Origin: CAYXVB01 sp964467785
GTDB lineage: Bacteria; Bdellovibrionota; UBA1018
Length of the DNA stretch: 14,625 nt
Reading direction: 5' to 3'
NCBI GenBank assembly: GCA_964467785.1
Contig: CAYXVB010000090.1
Location: 1 to 14,625 of the forward strand
The notes beneath the pieces were generated by a model, which saw only the letters and a program-made list of their open reading frames with translations, was not told the origin of the DNA and searched no databases. The translations under genes were made by a program, and so were the position numbers. Positions 5,349 to 11,965 of this stretch are shown here, one piece after another; the first letter of the stretch is position 1, and each line of letters starts with the position of its first letter.

Positions 5349-7571
5349 ATGCAAGGACGTTCGACTCAACCCGACTTCGAATGGGCCCTCCGGCAAGAAG
5401 GTTTTAATGCATCAGAGGAGCGGGAGCGCGAAACTCTGTTTGCCATCGGCAACGGTTATTGCGGATTGCGCGGATCGTGTAATCTGCTCATTCCGAGCTC
5501 GGAGGCCGACCTGTTCATCGCGGGCGTCTATGATGCCAAAGCGGAGGGCCGCCCGTACTCCGAAACGGAGTTCATGAGCGGCGCCGACCGGGATGAGCCG
5601 TTTCCCGAGCTGGCGTCTTTTCCGTTCCCATTCCAGGTCAGGATCCGGGTCAATCAGCAGGAACTCACTCCGGCTTCGACCCAGCTCAAGAGTTACGAGA
5701 GGGTGCTCAACGCGAGACGGTCGCTGCTGACGGAGCACTATGAATTCGCGGATGAAAACGATTTCAAGACGACGGTGAAAACCCTGAGATGCGCTTCACT
5801 CGCCGATCCCCATTTGCTCCTGCAGGAAATCGAGGTGACTCCGGTCAATCATTCCGAAACGATCGAGATCGATACCGGACTCATTGACCACGAGATGGCG
5901 CTTCGTCACCCACACCTGCGGGTTGTGCCTGCGTGGCATGAAGCCGAGGTCTGCTACATGAACGTCCTCGAAACCTCGGCTTCAAAAATCCGCGTGTGTA
6001 TGGCGGGGCGCACGGCGATTGACGGCCATGACCGTGGCGAGAGTGTCTGCGTCCGGGCCGAGCCCGGCCAGCGGATCCGGGTACGGCGCTTTGTCAGCAT
6101 CTTCACTTCGCGGGACACCGAGCAGGTCGTCGCCACCGCGCGTTCTCACGTGATGGCATTGCGTTGGGAGGAATTTGATCGCTACCTCGGCGATCATGAG
6201 CGGCGCTGGGAGGATTTTTGGAAGGCGGCGGACATCGAAATCGAGAACAACGCAGTGGTTACCCGAATGCTTCGTTTCAACTCTTACCACCTCCGCATCG
6301 CGGCCCCGGTGGACGGTCGTTCCTCCATCGGCGCCCGTACTCTTTCTGGGCGGGCTTACGAGGGCCATATTTTTTGGGACGCGGAACTCTTCATCTTGCC
6401 CTTCTTCCTCTATTCTCAGCCGGAACTTGCCCGGAATATGCTGGGCTATCGCTATCACACGTTGGATGGAGCTCGTCAGCGGGCACGCCTTCTCGGCCAT
6501 GGCGGAGCTTGTTACGCCTGGGAATCCACTGCGTCCGGTCTGGACGCCACGCCCAAGACGATCGTTTTAAAAGGGACTCAGGCCACGGTCCCGATCTTCA
6601 CCGGATTCCAGCAGATCCATGTGACGGGGGGAGTGTCACTTGGAGTGGTGCGCTACTGGCGCATCACCAGCGATGACGAGTGGATGAAAAGCTGCGGCGC
6701 GGAAATCCTCTTTGAGACTTCGCGGTTCTGGATCAGCCGGGCGCGGCATGCGAGCGGGGTGTATCACATAGAAAAGGTGATTGGCCCCGACGAGTACCAC
6801 CATAGCGTCGACGACAATACTTATACGAACTGGTTGGTGCGCGAAAACCTAAAAGCCGCGCTCTTTGTCGCGGATTGGCTCAAAAACGAGGACCCCGTTA
6901 CGTGGGAACGGCTTCAATCCAAGCTCCATCTCAACGGCGAGGAGTTCAAGGCTTGGGCGGACATGGCCGAGCACATCCACATTCCAAAGCCCAACACGCA
7001 AGGAGTCTATCCCCAGTTCGAAGGGTTCTTTGATCTCAAGGATGTGCCGCTTAAAACGGACGAAAAATATCGTGCGCCTTTCGAGCGGCTGCTCAAGTGG
7101 AGCGAGGTCAACTCCTCAAAGATCCTCAAGCAGGCCGATTTTCTCATGGTGCCCTATCTCTTCCCAAATGCGATGACTGCCGAGCAGCTGAGGGCCAATT
7201 TTCATTATTATGAACGGATCACCGATCATGGAAGCAGCCTTTCGCCCTGTATCCATTCGGCGATCGCTTCCAGGATCGGAGAGCATGAGTTTGCCCGTAC
7301 GTACTGGGAAGCCGGCTTAGGACTCGATTTGCGCAATCTGATGAAAAATACCGCCCTCGGGTTTCATGCCGCCTGCGCTGGTGGCACCTGGCAGGCATTG
7401 GTTTTTCATATACTCGGACTGGACGCCCCGTTTGAACCCGAACAGTCGGGCGTCGAAATGGAACGGACGTTTCCAATCGCTGGCAACGTCGTTCGCTTGA
7501 ATTTGACCCAGTTCGGACGCAGGGTACCTTTCCAGGTGCGGAACCCGAGTCCGATGAAGGATATCGCATGA
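5349..7571 (+). CDS. Glycoside hydrolase family 65 disaccharide phosphorylase
   Basis: This 740-aa cytoplasmic protein, without a signal peptide, is close to the usual GH65 length (750-790 aa). GH65 phosphorylases cleave maltose, trehalose, kojibiose or related alpha-glucosides with phosphate, inverting to beta-glucose-1-phosphate plus a sugar. Residues 1-270 are the N-terminal beta-sandwich with the typical entry (ETLFAIGNGYCGLRG). The (alpha/alpha)6 barrel follows, with FWDAE at 342-346. The catalytic acid Glu482 lies in VIGPDEYHHSVDDNTYTN. KQADFLMVPYLFP and the phosphate-loop-like HGSSLSPCIHS come later, then a small C-terminal beta domain. Having HGSSLS favours a phosphorylase over a hydrolase. 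Substrate specificity cannot be read from sequence alone. The stop overlaps the next start (ATGA). A beta-phosphoglucomutase converges on the pair and fits the expected product. Confidence 0.92.
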   Translation: MQGRSTQPDFEWALRQEGFNASEERERETLFAIGNGYCGLRGSCNLLIPSSEADLFIAGVYDAKAEGRPYSETEFMSGADRDEPFPELASFPFPFQVRIRVNQQELTPASTQLKSYERVLNARRSLLTEHYEFADENDFKTTVKTLRCASLADPHLLLQEIEVTPVNHSETIEIDTGLIDHEMALRHPHLRVVPAWHEAEVCYMNVLETSASKIRVCMAGRTAIDGHDRGESVCVRAEPGQRIRVRRFVSIFTSRDTEQVVATARSHVMALRWEEFDRYLGDHERRWEDFWKAADIEIENNAVVTRMLRFNSYHLRIAAPVDGRSSIGARTLSGRAYEGHIFWDAELFILPFFLYSQPELARNMLGYRYHTLDGARQRARLLGHGGACYAWESTASGLDATPKTIVLKGTQATVPIFTGFQQIHVTGGVSLGVVRYWRITSDDEWMKSCGAEILFETSRFWISRARHASGVYHIEKVIGPDEYHHSVDDNTYTNWLVRENLKAALFVADWLKNEDPVTWERLQSKLHLNGEEFKAWADMAEHIHIPKPNTQGVYPQFEGFFDLKDVPLKTDEKYRAPFERLLKWSEVNSSKILKQADFLMVPYLFPNAMTAEQLRANFHYYERITDHGSSLSPCIHSAIASRIGEHEFARTYWEAGLGLDLRNLMKNTALGFHAACAGGTWQALVFHILGLDAPFEPEQSGVEMERTFPIAGNVVRLNLTQFGRRVPFQVRNPSPMKDIA

Positions 7572-8440
7572 GTACAGAAAGACAGGTGGTTTTACTCCCT
7601 TGGCACGCGCGCCAGCTCGGGCCGACCATGGTGCGTCGGGTGCGCGAGGCTTCGAAGTTTACGCGATGGGTTGGCGCGGATCTTTATGTGCTGATCGGCG
7701 CGGATCCATCGCCGCAGAAGGTACTCAGCATCCAGGAGCAGCTCCTGTCCACGCTGGGTGGAGACCTGACCAGCGTGGTGATCGAGACGGAGGCGGACGA
7801 AATGGTCGCGGCGACCCGCAAGGCGCTCGAACGCCGCAAAACCGATTTGGTGATGCTGGTCGCTGAGCCGGGAAAGTCCCACCCTGCGCCCTGGCAGCGT
7901 GAGCTGGTGGAAAAGGCGGCGGAGCCCATCTTGCTCGTGCACTCCCGGGCGCGTATCGGGCCAGTGACTTCGATTCTAGTTCCGATGAAGGGCGCGGTCT
8001 CGGGTCGCGATTCGGCGTTGGATTTCGGAATCCAAGAGGCGGTCAAGCTGCGCGTGCCGCTAGACATTCTTCATGTCACGCCCGAAGGGGGCGGGGATCA
8101 CTCCCTGATCGGCGAGACCAGCGATGTATTTTATCATGAGTACCCGCATCAGCTCGAAGGAATGATCGCCGAGGCGAGTCCGATGTCGAGCGTGGCGGAC
8201 CGCGAAGTCATCCGGCGTTTCATCCATGTCCGGGGCGAGGAGACCAGTGAGATACTACATGCGTTGGCCGGCTGCGAGGATTCCCTCATCGTGATGCAAT
8301 GGGACGGAAGTTTCGCGCCGGGGCGTTCCGAGAAGATCAAGTTGGTCTTGAGATCCAGTCCGTGTCCGCTGCTTTTGATCAAACACACCGATGAAAAGGC
8401 TTCGACACTGCGAATCGGAGACACGGAAATCGCGGCCTGA
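7568..8440 (+). CDS. Tandem universal stress protein (UspA-like), coupled to GH65
   Basis: A 290-aa soluble protein made of two UspA-like domains. Domain 1 (about 1-126) begins RQVVLLPWHA and ends EPILLVHSRA. Domain 2 (about 133-273) begins TSILVPMKGA, then SALDFGIQEAVKLRVPLDILHV, and ends SSPCPLLLIK, the classic last strand. The nucleotide-loop region reads DGSFAPGRSEKIK, not a clean G-2X-G-9X-G(S/T), so ATP binding is uncertain. The start overlaps the GH65 stop by four bases (ATGA), with AAGG at 7557-7560 as the ribosome site. Translational coupling implies a job tied to the phosphorylase, for example a nucleotide- or stress-linked regulator; this is inference. The stop is four bases from the converging beta-phosphoglucomutase stop. 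Confidence 0.8.
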   Translation: MSTERQVVLLPWHARQLGPTMVRRVREASKFTRWVGADLYVLIGADPSPQKVLSIQEQLLSTLGGDLTSVVIETEADEMVAATRKALERRKTDLVMLVAEPGKSHPAPWQRELVEKAAEPILLVHSRARIGPVTSILVPMKGAVSGRDSALDFGIQEAVKLRVPLDILHVTPEGGGDHSLIGETSDVFYHEYPHQLEGMIAEASPMSSVADREVIRRFIHVRGEETSEILHALAGCEDSLIVMQWDGSFAPGRSEKIKLVLRSSPCPLLLIKHTDEKASTLRIGDTEIAA

Positions 8441-8449
8441 TCGCTCAGG
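8436..8449. repeat. Palindrome CCTGA-TCGC-TCAGG holding both converging stop codons
   Basis: Five-base arms and a four-base loop; each arm contains the stop codon of one of the two converging genes (usp on +, beta-phosphoglucomutase on -). A weak stem-loop at mRNA ends is possible. There is no T-tract on either side, so it is not a standard intrinsic terminator. Confidence 0.4.
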
Positions 8450-9215
8450 GATTGGCGCCCGGCTCGGGGCGTCGGGCCTGTTTGGGCACCGGTACGGCCG
8501 TAAGCTCCGAGACAACGATATCCGCGCCCGCTGTCTTGAGCCTTTCGGGGTGACCGAAGCGCGCGATTCCGACGACCAATCCGAAGTGCCCGGCTCGCGC
8601 GGCTTGGACGCCCGAAATGGCGTCTTCGAGCACGGCCGCGCGCGAGGGTTCGACCCCCAACAAGCGGGCGGCCGCCAAAAATATGTCCGGCGCCGGTTTG
8701 CCTGGCATTCCCCACCTTTCGATATGTGTGCCGTCGACTCGCGCGTCAAAGAGACCGGTCAGGCCGGCGAGCCTCAGGATTTCCTCGCAGTTCTTGCTCG
8801 ATGACGCGATTGCCGTTTTGAAGCCGAGGCGACGCCATCGCCCCAAAGCCTCAATCGCGTCAGGAAAAACTTCGGGCCCTTTCCTCTTAAGCTCGAGGTC
8901 GAAATACGTGTTTTTGAGATTGCCCAGGCCGTTTACGGTCTCGAAGTCAGCTGGATCATCGGGCCTGCCTTCCGGTAGCCGAATCCCGCGGGTCTCCAGG
9001 AAGCTGCGAACCCCGTCGACGCGGGTCTTTCCGTCCACGTATCGTAGATAGTCGTCGTGGATATCGAATGGCTGAAATTCTGGCTCGCCGCACCTTTTTC
9101 GAGCTTCTCGGTATTCGTCAAAAAGGCGCTTCCAGGCGACGGAATGGAGCTGCGCGGTGTGGGTGACCACGCCGTCGAGATCCAGGATGTAGGCCTCAAG
9201 AGTGGAGAGGTGCAT
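8445..9215 (-). CDS. Beta-phosphoglucomutase (HAD superfamily)
   Basis: A 256-aa HAD phosphatase-fold enzyme, expected to turn beta-glucose-1-phosphate into glucose-6-phosphate, the step after an inverting GH65 phosphorylase. HAD motifs: DLDGVV with nucleophile D12 and acid/base D14; TAIASSSKN (motif II); GKPAPDIF (motif III Lys); VLEDAISGVQAARAG (motif IV). The cap region contains YVDGKTRVDGVRSFL, typical of this subfamily. I prefer ATG 9215, giving MHLSTLEAYILDLDG. A TTG six codons earlier (9233) is also open, and neither has a clear ribosome site. The C-terminus has a Pro/Arg-rich tail. The product could in principle be another HAD sugar phosphatase, but the GH65 neighbour supports this call. 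The upstream dienelactone hydrolase gene ends 55 bp before this start. Confidence 0.87.
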   Translation of the reverse strand: MHLSTLEAYILDLDGVVTHTAQLHSVAWKRLFDEYREARKRCGEPEFQPFDIHDDYLRYVDGKTRVDGVRSFLETRGIRLPEGRPDDPADFETVNGLGNLKNTYFDLELKRKGPEVFPDAIEALGRWRRLGFKTAIASSSKNCEEILRLAGLTGLFDARVDGTHIERWGMPGKPAPDIFLAAARLLGVEPSRAAVLEDAISGVQAARAGHFGLVVGIARFGHPERLKTAGADIVVSELTAVPVPKQARRPEPGANP

Positions 9216-9270
9216 GCCGCTTCTGCGGCGCAAATTTCGGGCCGTGATTTTGGATTCGGAGAGGCGACGC

Positions 9271-9999
9271 TCAGCTCAATAGGTGTTCGCGGAGGAACTC
9301 CAAAGTGCGAGTCCAAGCCAGGCGGGCCGCGTCGGGCGAGTAATCCTTGCGTTGGTCGCAAAAAAAGCCGTGAGGCGCGTTGGGATAGACGACGACTTCG
9401 GCGCTCTTCTTGCCGTTGGCCGCAAGCGCGGATTCGATCAGTCGGACTTCCTCCAACGGAATGGATGAGTCGAGCCCGCCGAAATGCAAAAGTACTGGTG
9501 CCGAGATCCAGCGGCTCAGTGCCAGCGGCCCCTCCGGGATCCGGGCGCCATAAAATCCGACAGCCGCGTCGATCGTTTTGGTGCAGGCGCTGAGAAATGC
9601 CTGGCGTCCACCGTAACAGAAGCCCACTACGCCGATGCGACTCGTAGACTGATCCTGCAGCCATTTGAGGACACAATCCATGTCAGCCAGGAAATCGGTA
9701 TCCGGCGTTTGCATGCGCCGTTCCCTGCCCGGCTGGAAGTCCTCATATCCGGATTCGAAGCGGGGCCCCCCGCGATGGAAAAGATCGGGAGCGACGACTA
9801 GATACCCCTCCGCTGCAAACCGCTCGGCGACGTCACGGATGTGGGAATTGACCCCGAAAATTTCCTGTAAGAGTACAAGGGCGGGTTTGTCTTTACGCGT
9901 GTCGCTTTCGGGGCGCCGTTGGGCGACGTAAATCGACATTTCGCCGCCTAGTACGGGTATGCACTCCCAACGAGTTTGTACGCTCGAGCGCTCGGGCAT
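9271..9999 (-). CDS. Dienelactone hydrolase family protein
   Basis: A 242-aa alpha/beta hydrolase, probably cytoplasmic. The catalytic set of the family is complete with start 9999: Glu46 in LLQEIFGVN, nucleophile Cys128 in GFCYGG, Asp177 in GGLDSSIP and His210 in NAPHGFF. Such enzymes hydrolyse lactones and related esters; the substrate here is unknown. The open frame continues to another ATG at 10050, but the shorter start gives the usual family length and avoids crossing the leader of the divergent gene. No strong ribosome site supports either. It probably shares a transcript with the beta-phosphoglucomutase gene downstream. The pairing with a divergent ene-reductase could mean a redox/hydrolase pair acting on small unsaturated compounds, but that is a guess. 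Confidence 0.88.
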   Translation of the reverse strand: MPERSSVQTRWECIPVLGGEMSIYVAQRRPESDTRKDKPALVLLQEIFGVNSHIRDVAERFAAEGYLVVAPDLFHRGGPRFESGYEDFQPGRERRMQTPDTDFLADMDCVLKWLQDQSTSRIGVVGFCYGGRQAFLSACTKTIDAAVGFYGARIPEGPLALSRWISAPVLLHFGGLDSSIPLEEVRLIESALAANGKKSAEVVVYPNAPHGFFCDQRKDYSPDAARLAWTRTLEFLREHLLS

Positions 10000-10063
10000 G
10001 GGTTGAGTTTCAATCACGCGGACAATTGCGGGGCAAGGTATTTTGAGCATATGTTTCTATGAC

Positions 10064-10069
10064 AAGGAG
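10064..10069 (+). promoter_or_regulatory. Ribosome binding site AAGGAG fixing the GTG start of the ene-reductase
   Basis: AAGGAG lies nine bases before GTG 10079. The longer open frame starting with TTG at 10043 has no such site, so this site decides the start. A weak TTGCGG (10026) / TATGTT (10050) pair with an 18-base spacer lies just upstream and would give a very short leader. Confidence 0.65.
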
Positions 10070-10078
10070 CCCTATTCC

Positions 10079-11152
10079 GTGACTTCCCGACTTTTCAGTC
10101 CACTCATGTTGCGTTCCGTCGAGCTCAGGAACCGCATTATCGTATCCCCCATGTGTCAGTATTCTGCGGTCCATGGCGTGCCGCGCGATTGGCATCTCGT
10201 GCACCTTGGATCCCGAGCGACGGGCGGAGCCGGCATGGTGATTGCCGAGGCGACCGCGGTGGTGCCGGAAGGACGGATCACGCCGAGTGACACGGGACTT
10301 TGGAATGACGAGCAGACAGAAGCTTGGCTGCCAATCACTCGCTTTATCCGGGAGCAAGGCTCGATTCCGACGGTGCAGCTTGCGCACGCGGGGCGAAAAG
10401 CTTCTACGGATTCGCCTTGGAACGGGGGCAGTTTCTTGACCTGCGATCGCGGCGGCTGGCAAACGGTCGGACCCAGCGCGATCTCCTTTGGGCTGGATTG
10501 CGGAGTTCCTCGGGCCATGACAGAGGCCGAAATTGCTGAAGTGGTGCTACGATTTGTCGAATCGGCCGATCGCGCGCGCAAAGCGGGCTTCGATGCGGTC
10601 GAGTTGCACATGGCTCACGGTTATCTGCTGCATGAATTTCTCTCTCCACTCTCAAACCATCGCCGGGATGCCTATGGCGGATCACTCGAAAATCGGATGC
10701 GTCTGCCCCTCGCGGTAGCTCGAGAGGTCCGTCGGCGCTGGCCCGCTCACCTACCGCTCCTCGTCCGGATTTCGGCGACGGATTGGAAGGACGGAGGCTG
10801 GGATCTCCCGCAGAGCGTCGCGTTTTGCCGTGAGCTCAAGGCGGTCGGCGTCGATCTGATCGATACATCCACCGGCGGACTCGTGCCGGATGCGGTAATT
10901 CCCGCATCGCCGGGCTTTCAGGTTCCATTTGCTCGGGAGATCCGGGCTGAGCTCGGGATCGCGACGGGCGCGGTCGGACTGATCATTGAGCCGGCGGAGG
11001 CGGAAAAGATCCTCACTCAAGGATCCGCAGACGCGATCTTGATCGGGCGAGAGTCTCTTCGCGATCCATACTGGCCCCTTCATGCCGCGATGAAGCTGGG
11101 TGTTGATACCGACTGGCCGCGACAGTACCGCCGCGCCAAGCCGGTACGCTGA
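10079..11152 (+). CDS. Old Yellow Enzyme family NADH:flavin oxidoreductase (YqjM-type ene-reductase)
   Basis: A 357-aa FMN-dependent TIM-barrel enzyme that reduces activated C=C bonds of enones and similar compounds. It starts with GTG 10079, supported by AAGGAG at 10064. YqjM-class marks: SPMCQYS with Cys26, which tunes the flavin; WHLVHLGSRATGG; QLAHAGRK (100-107); the substrate-anion site H177/H180 in ELHMAHGYLLHEF; SPLSNHRRDAYGGSLENR (189-206); and the FMN-phosphate end GSADAILIGRESLRDPYW. All expected residues are present, so it should be active. The natural substrate is unknown. The gene is divergent from the dienelactone hydrolase, with a 79-bp gap that would hold promoters for both. 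Confidence 0.92.
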   Translation: MTSRLFSPLMLRSVELRNRIIVSPMCQYSAVHGVPRDWHLVHLGSRATGGAGMVIAEATAVVPEGRITPSDTGLWNDEQTEAWLPITRFIREQGSIPTVQLAHAGRKASTDSPWNGGSFLTCDRGGWQTVGPSAISFGLDCGVPRAMTEAEIAEVVLRFVESADRARKAGFDAVELHMAHGYLLHEFLSPLSNHRRDAYGGSLENRMRLPLAVAREVRRRWPAHLPLLVRISATDWKDGGWDLPQSVAFCRELKAVGVDLIDTSTGGLVPDAVIPASPGFQVPFAREIRAELGIATGAVGLIIEPAEAEKILTQGSADAILIGRESLRDPYWPLHAAMKLGVDTDWPRQYRRAKPVR

Positions 11153-11189
11153 GGCGTCGAAACTTTGACGAAGACTGGTTGAACTTCGC

Positions 11190-11216
11190 TCAGATCGTTC
11201 AGATCGCGCAGACCCG
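11190..11216 (+). repeat. Nine-base tandem repeat TCAGATCGT/TCAGATCGC plus degenerate third unit
   Basis: Two near-identical nine-mers (11190-11198, 11199-11207) are followed by a degenerate third, GCAGACCCG. They lie in the 141-bp gap before the exported-protein cassette, immediately upstream of a possible -35. They may be a regulator site or chance. Confidence 0.4.
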
Positions 11217-11245
11217 TTGATCTTCGCGGGAGAGCGCCGTAATCT
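11217..11245 (+). promoter_or_regulatory. Possible sigma70-like promoter for the exported-protein cassette
   Basis: TTGATC (11217-11222) and TAATCT (11240-11245) are separated by 17 bases, followed by AT-rich TTAAATAAT. The predicted start would leave a leader of about 40 bases before ATG 11294. The match to consensus is only partial. Confidence 0.3.
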
Positions 11246-11293
11246 TTAAATAATCAGTTCATGGTCACGGCGAGCAATTCCAGGAAGGATCCT

Positions 11294-11785
11294 ATGCGCT
11301 CACTCACGATCGTCTCTCTTGCCTTGGGCCTTCTCGCGGCGAACGCGCAGGCTGCTCCCGTCTCCGGCACCTCCTTGCTCGACTTCCGCGTCAGTGCGAT
11401 CGGCGCGATCCAAAGCGGCGGCAACGGATTTTCGGCGGACCTGGCTTGGAACCCGAAGTATCGCCTGACGGACCGCCTTCAGTCCGGCCTGAATCTTGGC
11501 ATGACTTATCTTCCGGGCGTCGGTGGCGGAGGGTTCGTCGCGACCGAGTACGCTTTGACGGGCCACTATTCGTTGAGTCAGCGGTACTTCGCGGAATTCG
11601 GCGTCGGAGCGCAGACCTGGTTCAACTCAAGCAGCTCCACCGCTCTTGAGGTTCTCGCAGGCGGCGGAATGCACCTCGAGAAGAAGTACTTCAACATGAT
11701 CGACACGGTTTTCGTGCAGTACGGTTTGTTCCTGCAGTCCCCGCTCACGCACGTGATCAAGCTCGGCGTTCAGGTCTCGCTCTGA
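11294..11785 (+). CDS. Small exported beta-barrel-like outer membrane protein
   Basis: A 163-aa protein. ATG 11294 is preferred over the in-frame ATG 11261 because AGGAAGGA (11282-11289) precedes it and it begins with a clean signal peptide (MRSLTIVSLALGLLAANAQA, cleavage near residue 20). The mature part is Gly-rich with alternating polar/hydrophobic strands and aromatic girdle residues (for example NLGMTYLPGV, YALTGHYSLSQRYFAEFGVG, FVQYGLFLQS). It ends in IKLGVQVSL, like the last strand of a small outer membrane barrel, although the final residue is Leu rather than Phe. There are no cysteines. Fold and location are inferred from this pattern; I recognise no specific family. It is first of three consecutive exported-protein genes, 17 bp before the 48-aa gene. 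Confidence 0.75.
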   Translation: MRSLTIVSLALGLLAANAQAAPVSGTSLLDFRVSAIGAIQSGGNGFSADLAWNPKYRLTDRLQSGLNLGMTYLPGVGGGGFVATEYALTGHYSLSQRYFAEFGVGAQTWFNSSSSTALEVLAGGGMHLEKKYFNMIDTVFVQYGLFLQSPLTHVIKLGVQVSL

Positions 11786-11802
11786 GCCCAAGGAGTCATC
11801 GG

Positions 11803-11949
11803 ATGACGACAAATAAGAAGTTCAAGAATAGCTGGGTCCTCGTGGTTGTTGCGGTGATCGCGACGGCGGCACTCGCCTTCGGCCTGCCCGGCTGCGGCGC
11901 GGGCCTCGGCTCGGGCATTTCCGTCATGATTAACAGCTCGAAGGGCTAA
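11803..11949 (+). CDS. Small 48-aa exported, probable lipoprotein
   Basis: This short gene has a strong ribosome site, AAGGAG at 11790-11795, seven bases before ATG 11803. The peptide has a basic start (MTTNKKFKNSW), a hydrophobic core (VLVVVAVIATAALAFG) and then LPGCGAGLGSG. LPGC is lipobox-like with Cys31, although Pro at -2 is unusual. After lipidation only about 18 residues would remain (CGAGLGSGISVMINSSKG). If the Cys is not lipidated it is a single-span peptide. It lies 17 bp after the barrel-like gene and 16 bp before the 404-aa gene, so all three are probably co-transcribed. I recognise no family, and the role is unknown. Confidence 0.68.
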   Translation: MTTNKKFKNSWVLVVVAVIATAALAFGLPGCGAGLGSGISVMINSSKG

Positions 11950-11965
11950 GGAAAGGCGCTTCACC

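Noticed and set aside
10000..10050. Longer N-terminus for the dienelactone hydrolase from ATG 10050
   Set aside because: Adds 17 residues not typical of the family and overlaps the leader of the divergent gene; cannot be excluded.
10043..10078. TTG start for the ene-reductase
   Set aside because: No ribosome site there, whereas GTG 10079 has AAGGAG at the right distance and begins the family's usual N-terminus.
11153..11189. Terminator after the ene-reductase (CGAAG/CTTCG arms at 11169 and 11184)
   Set aside because: Only a five-base stem with a ten-base loop and no T-tract.
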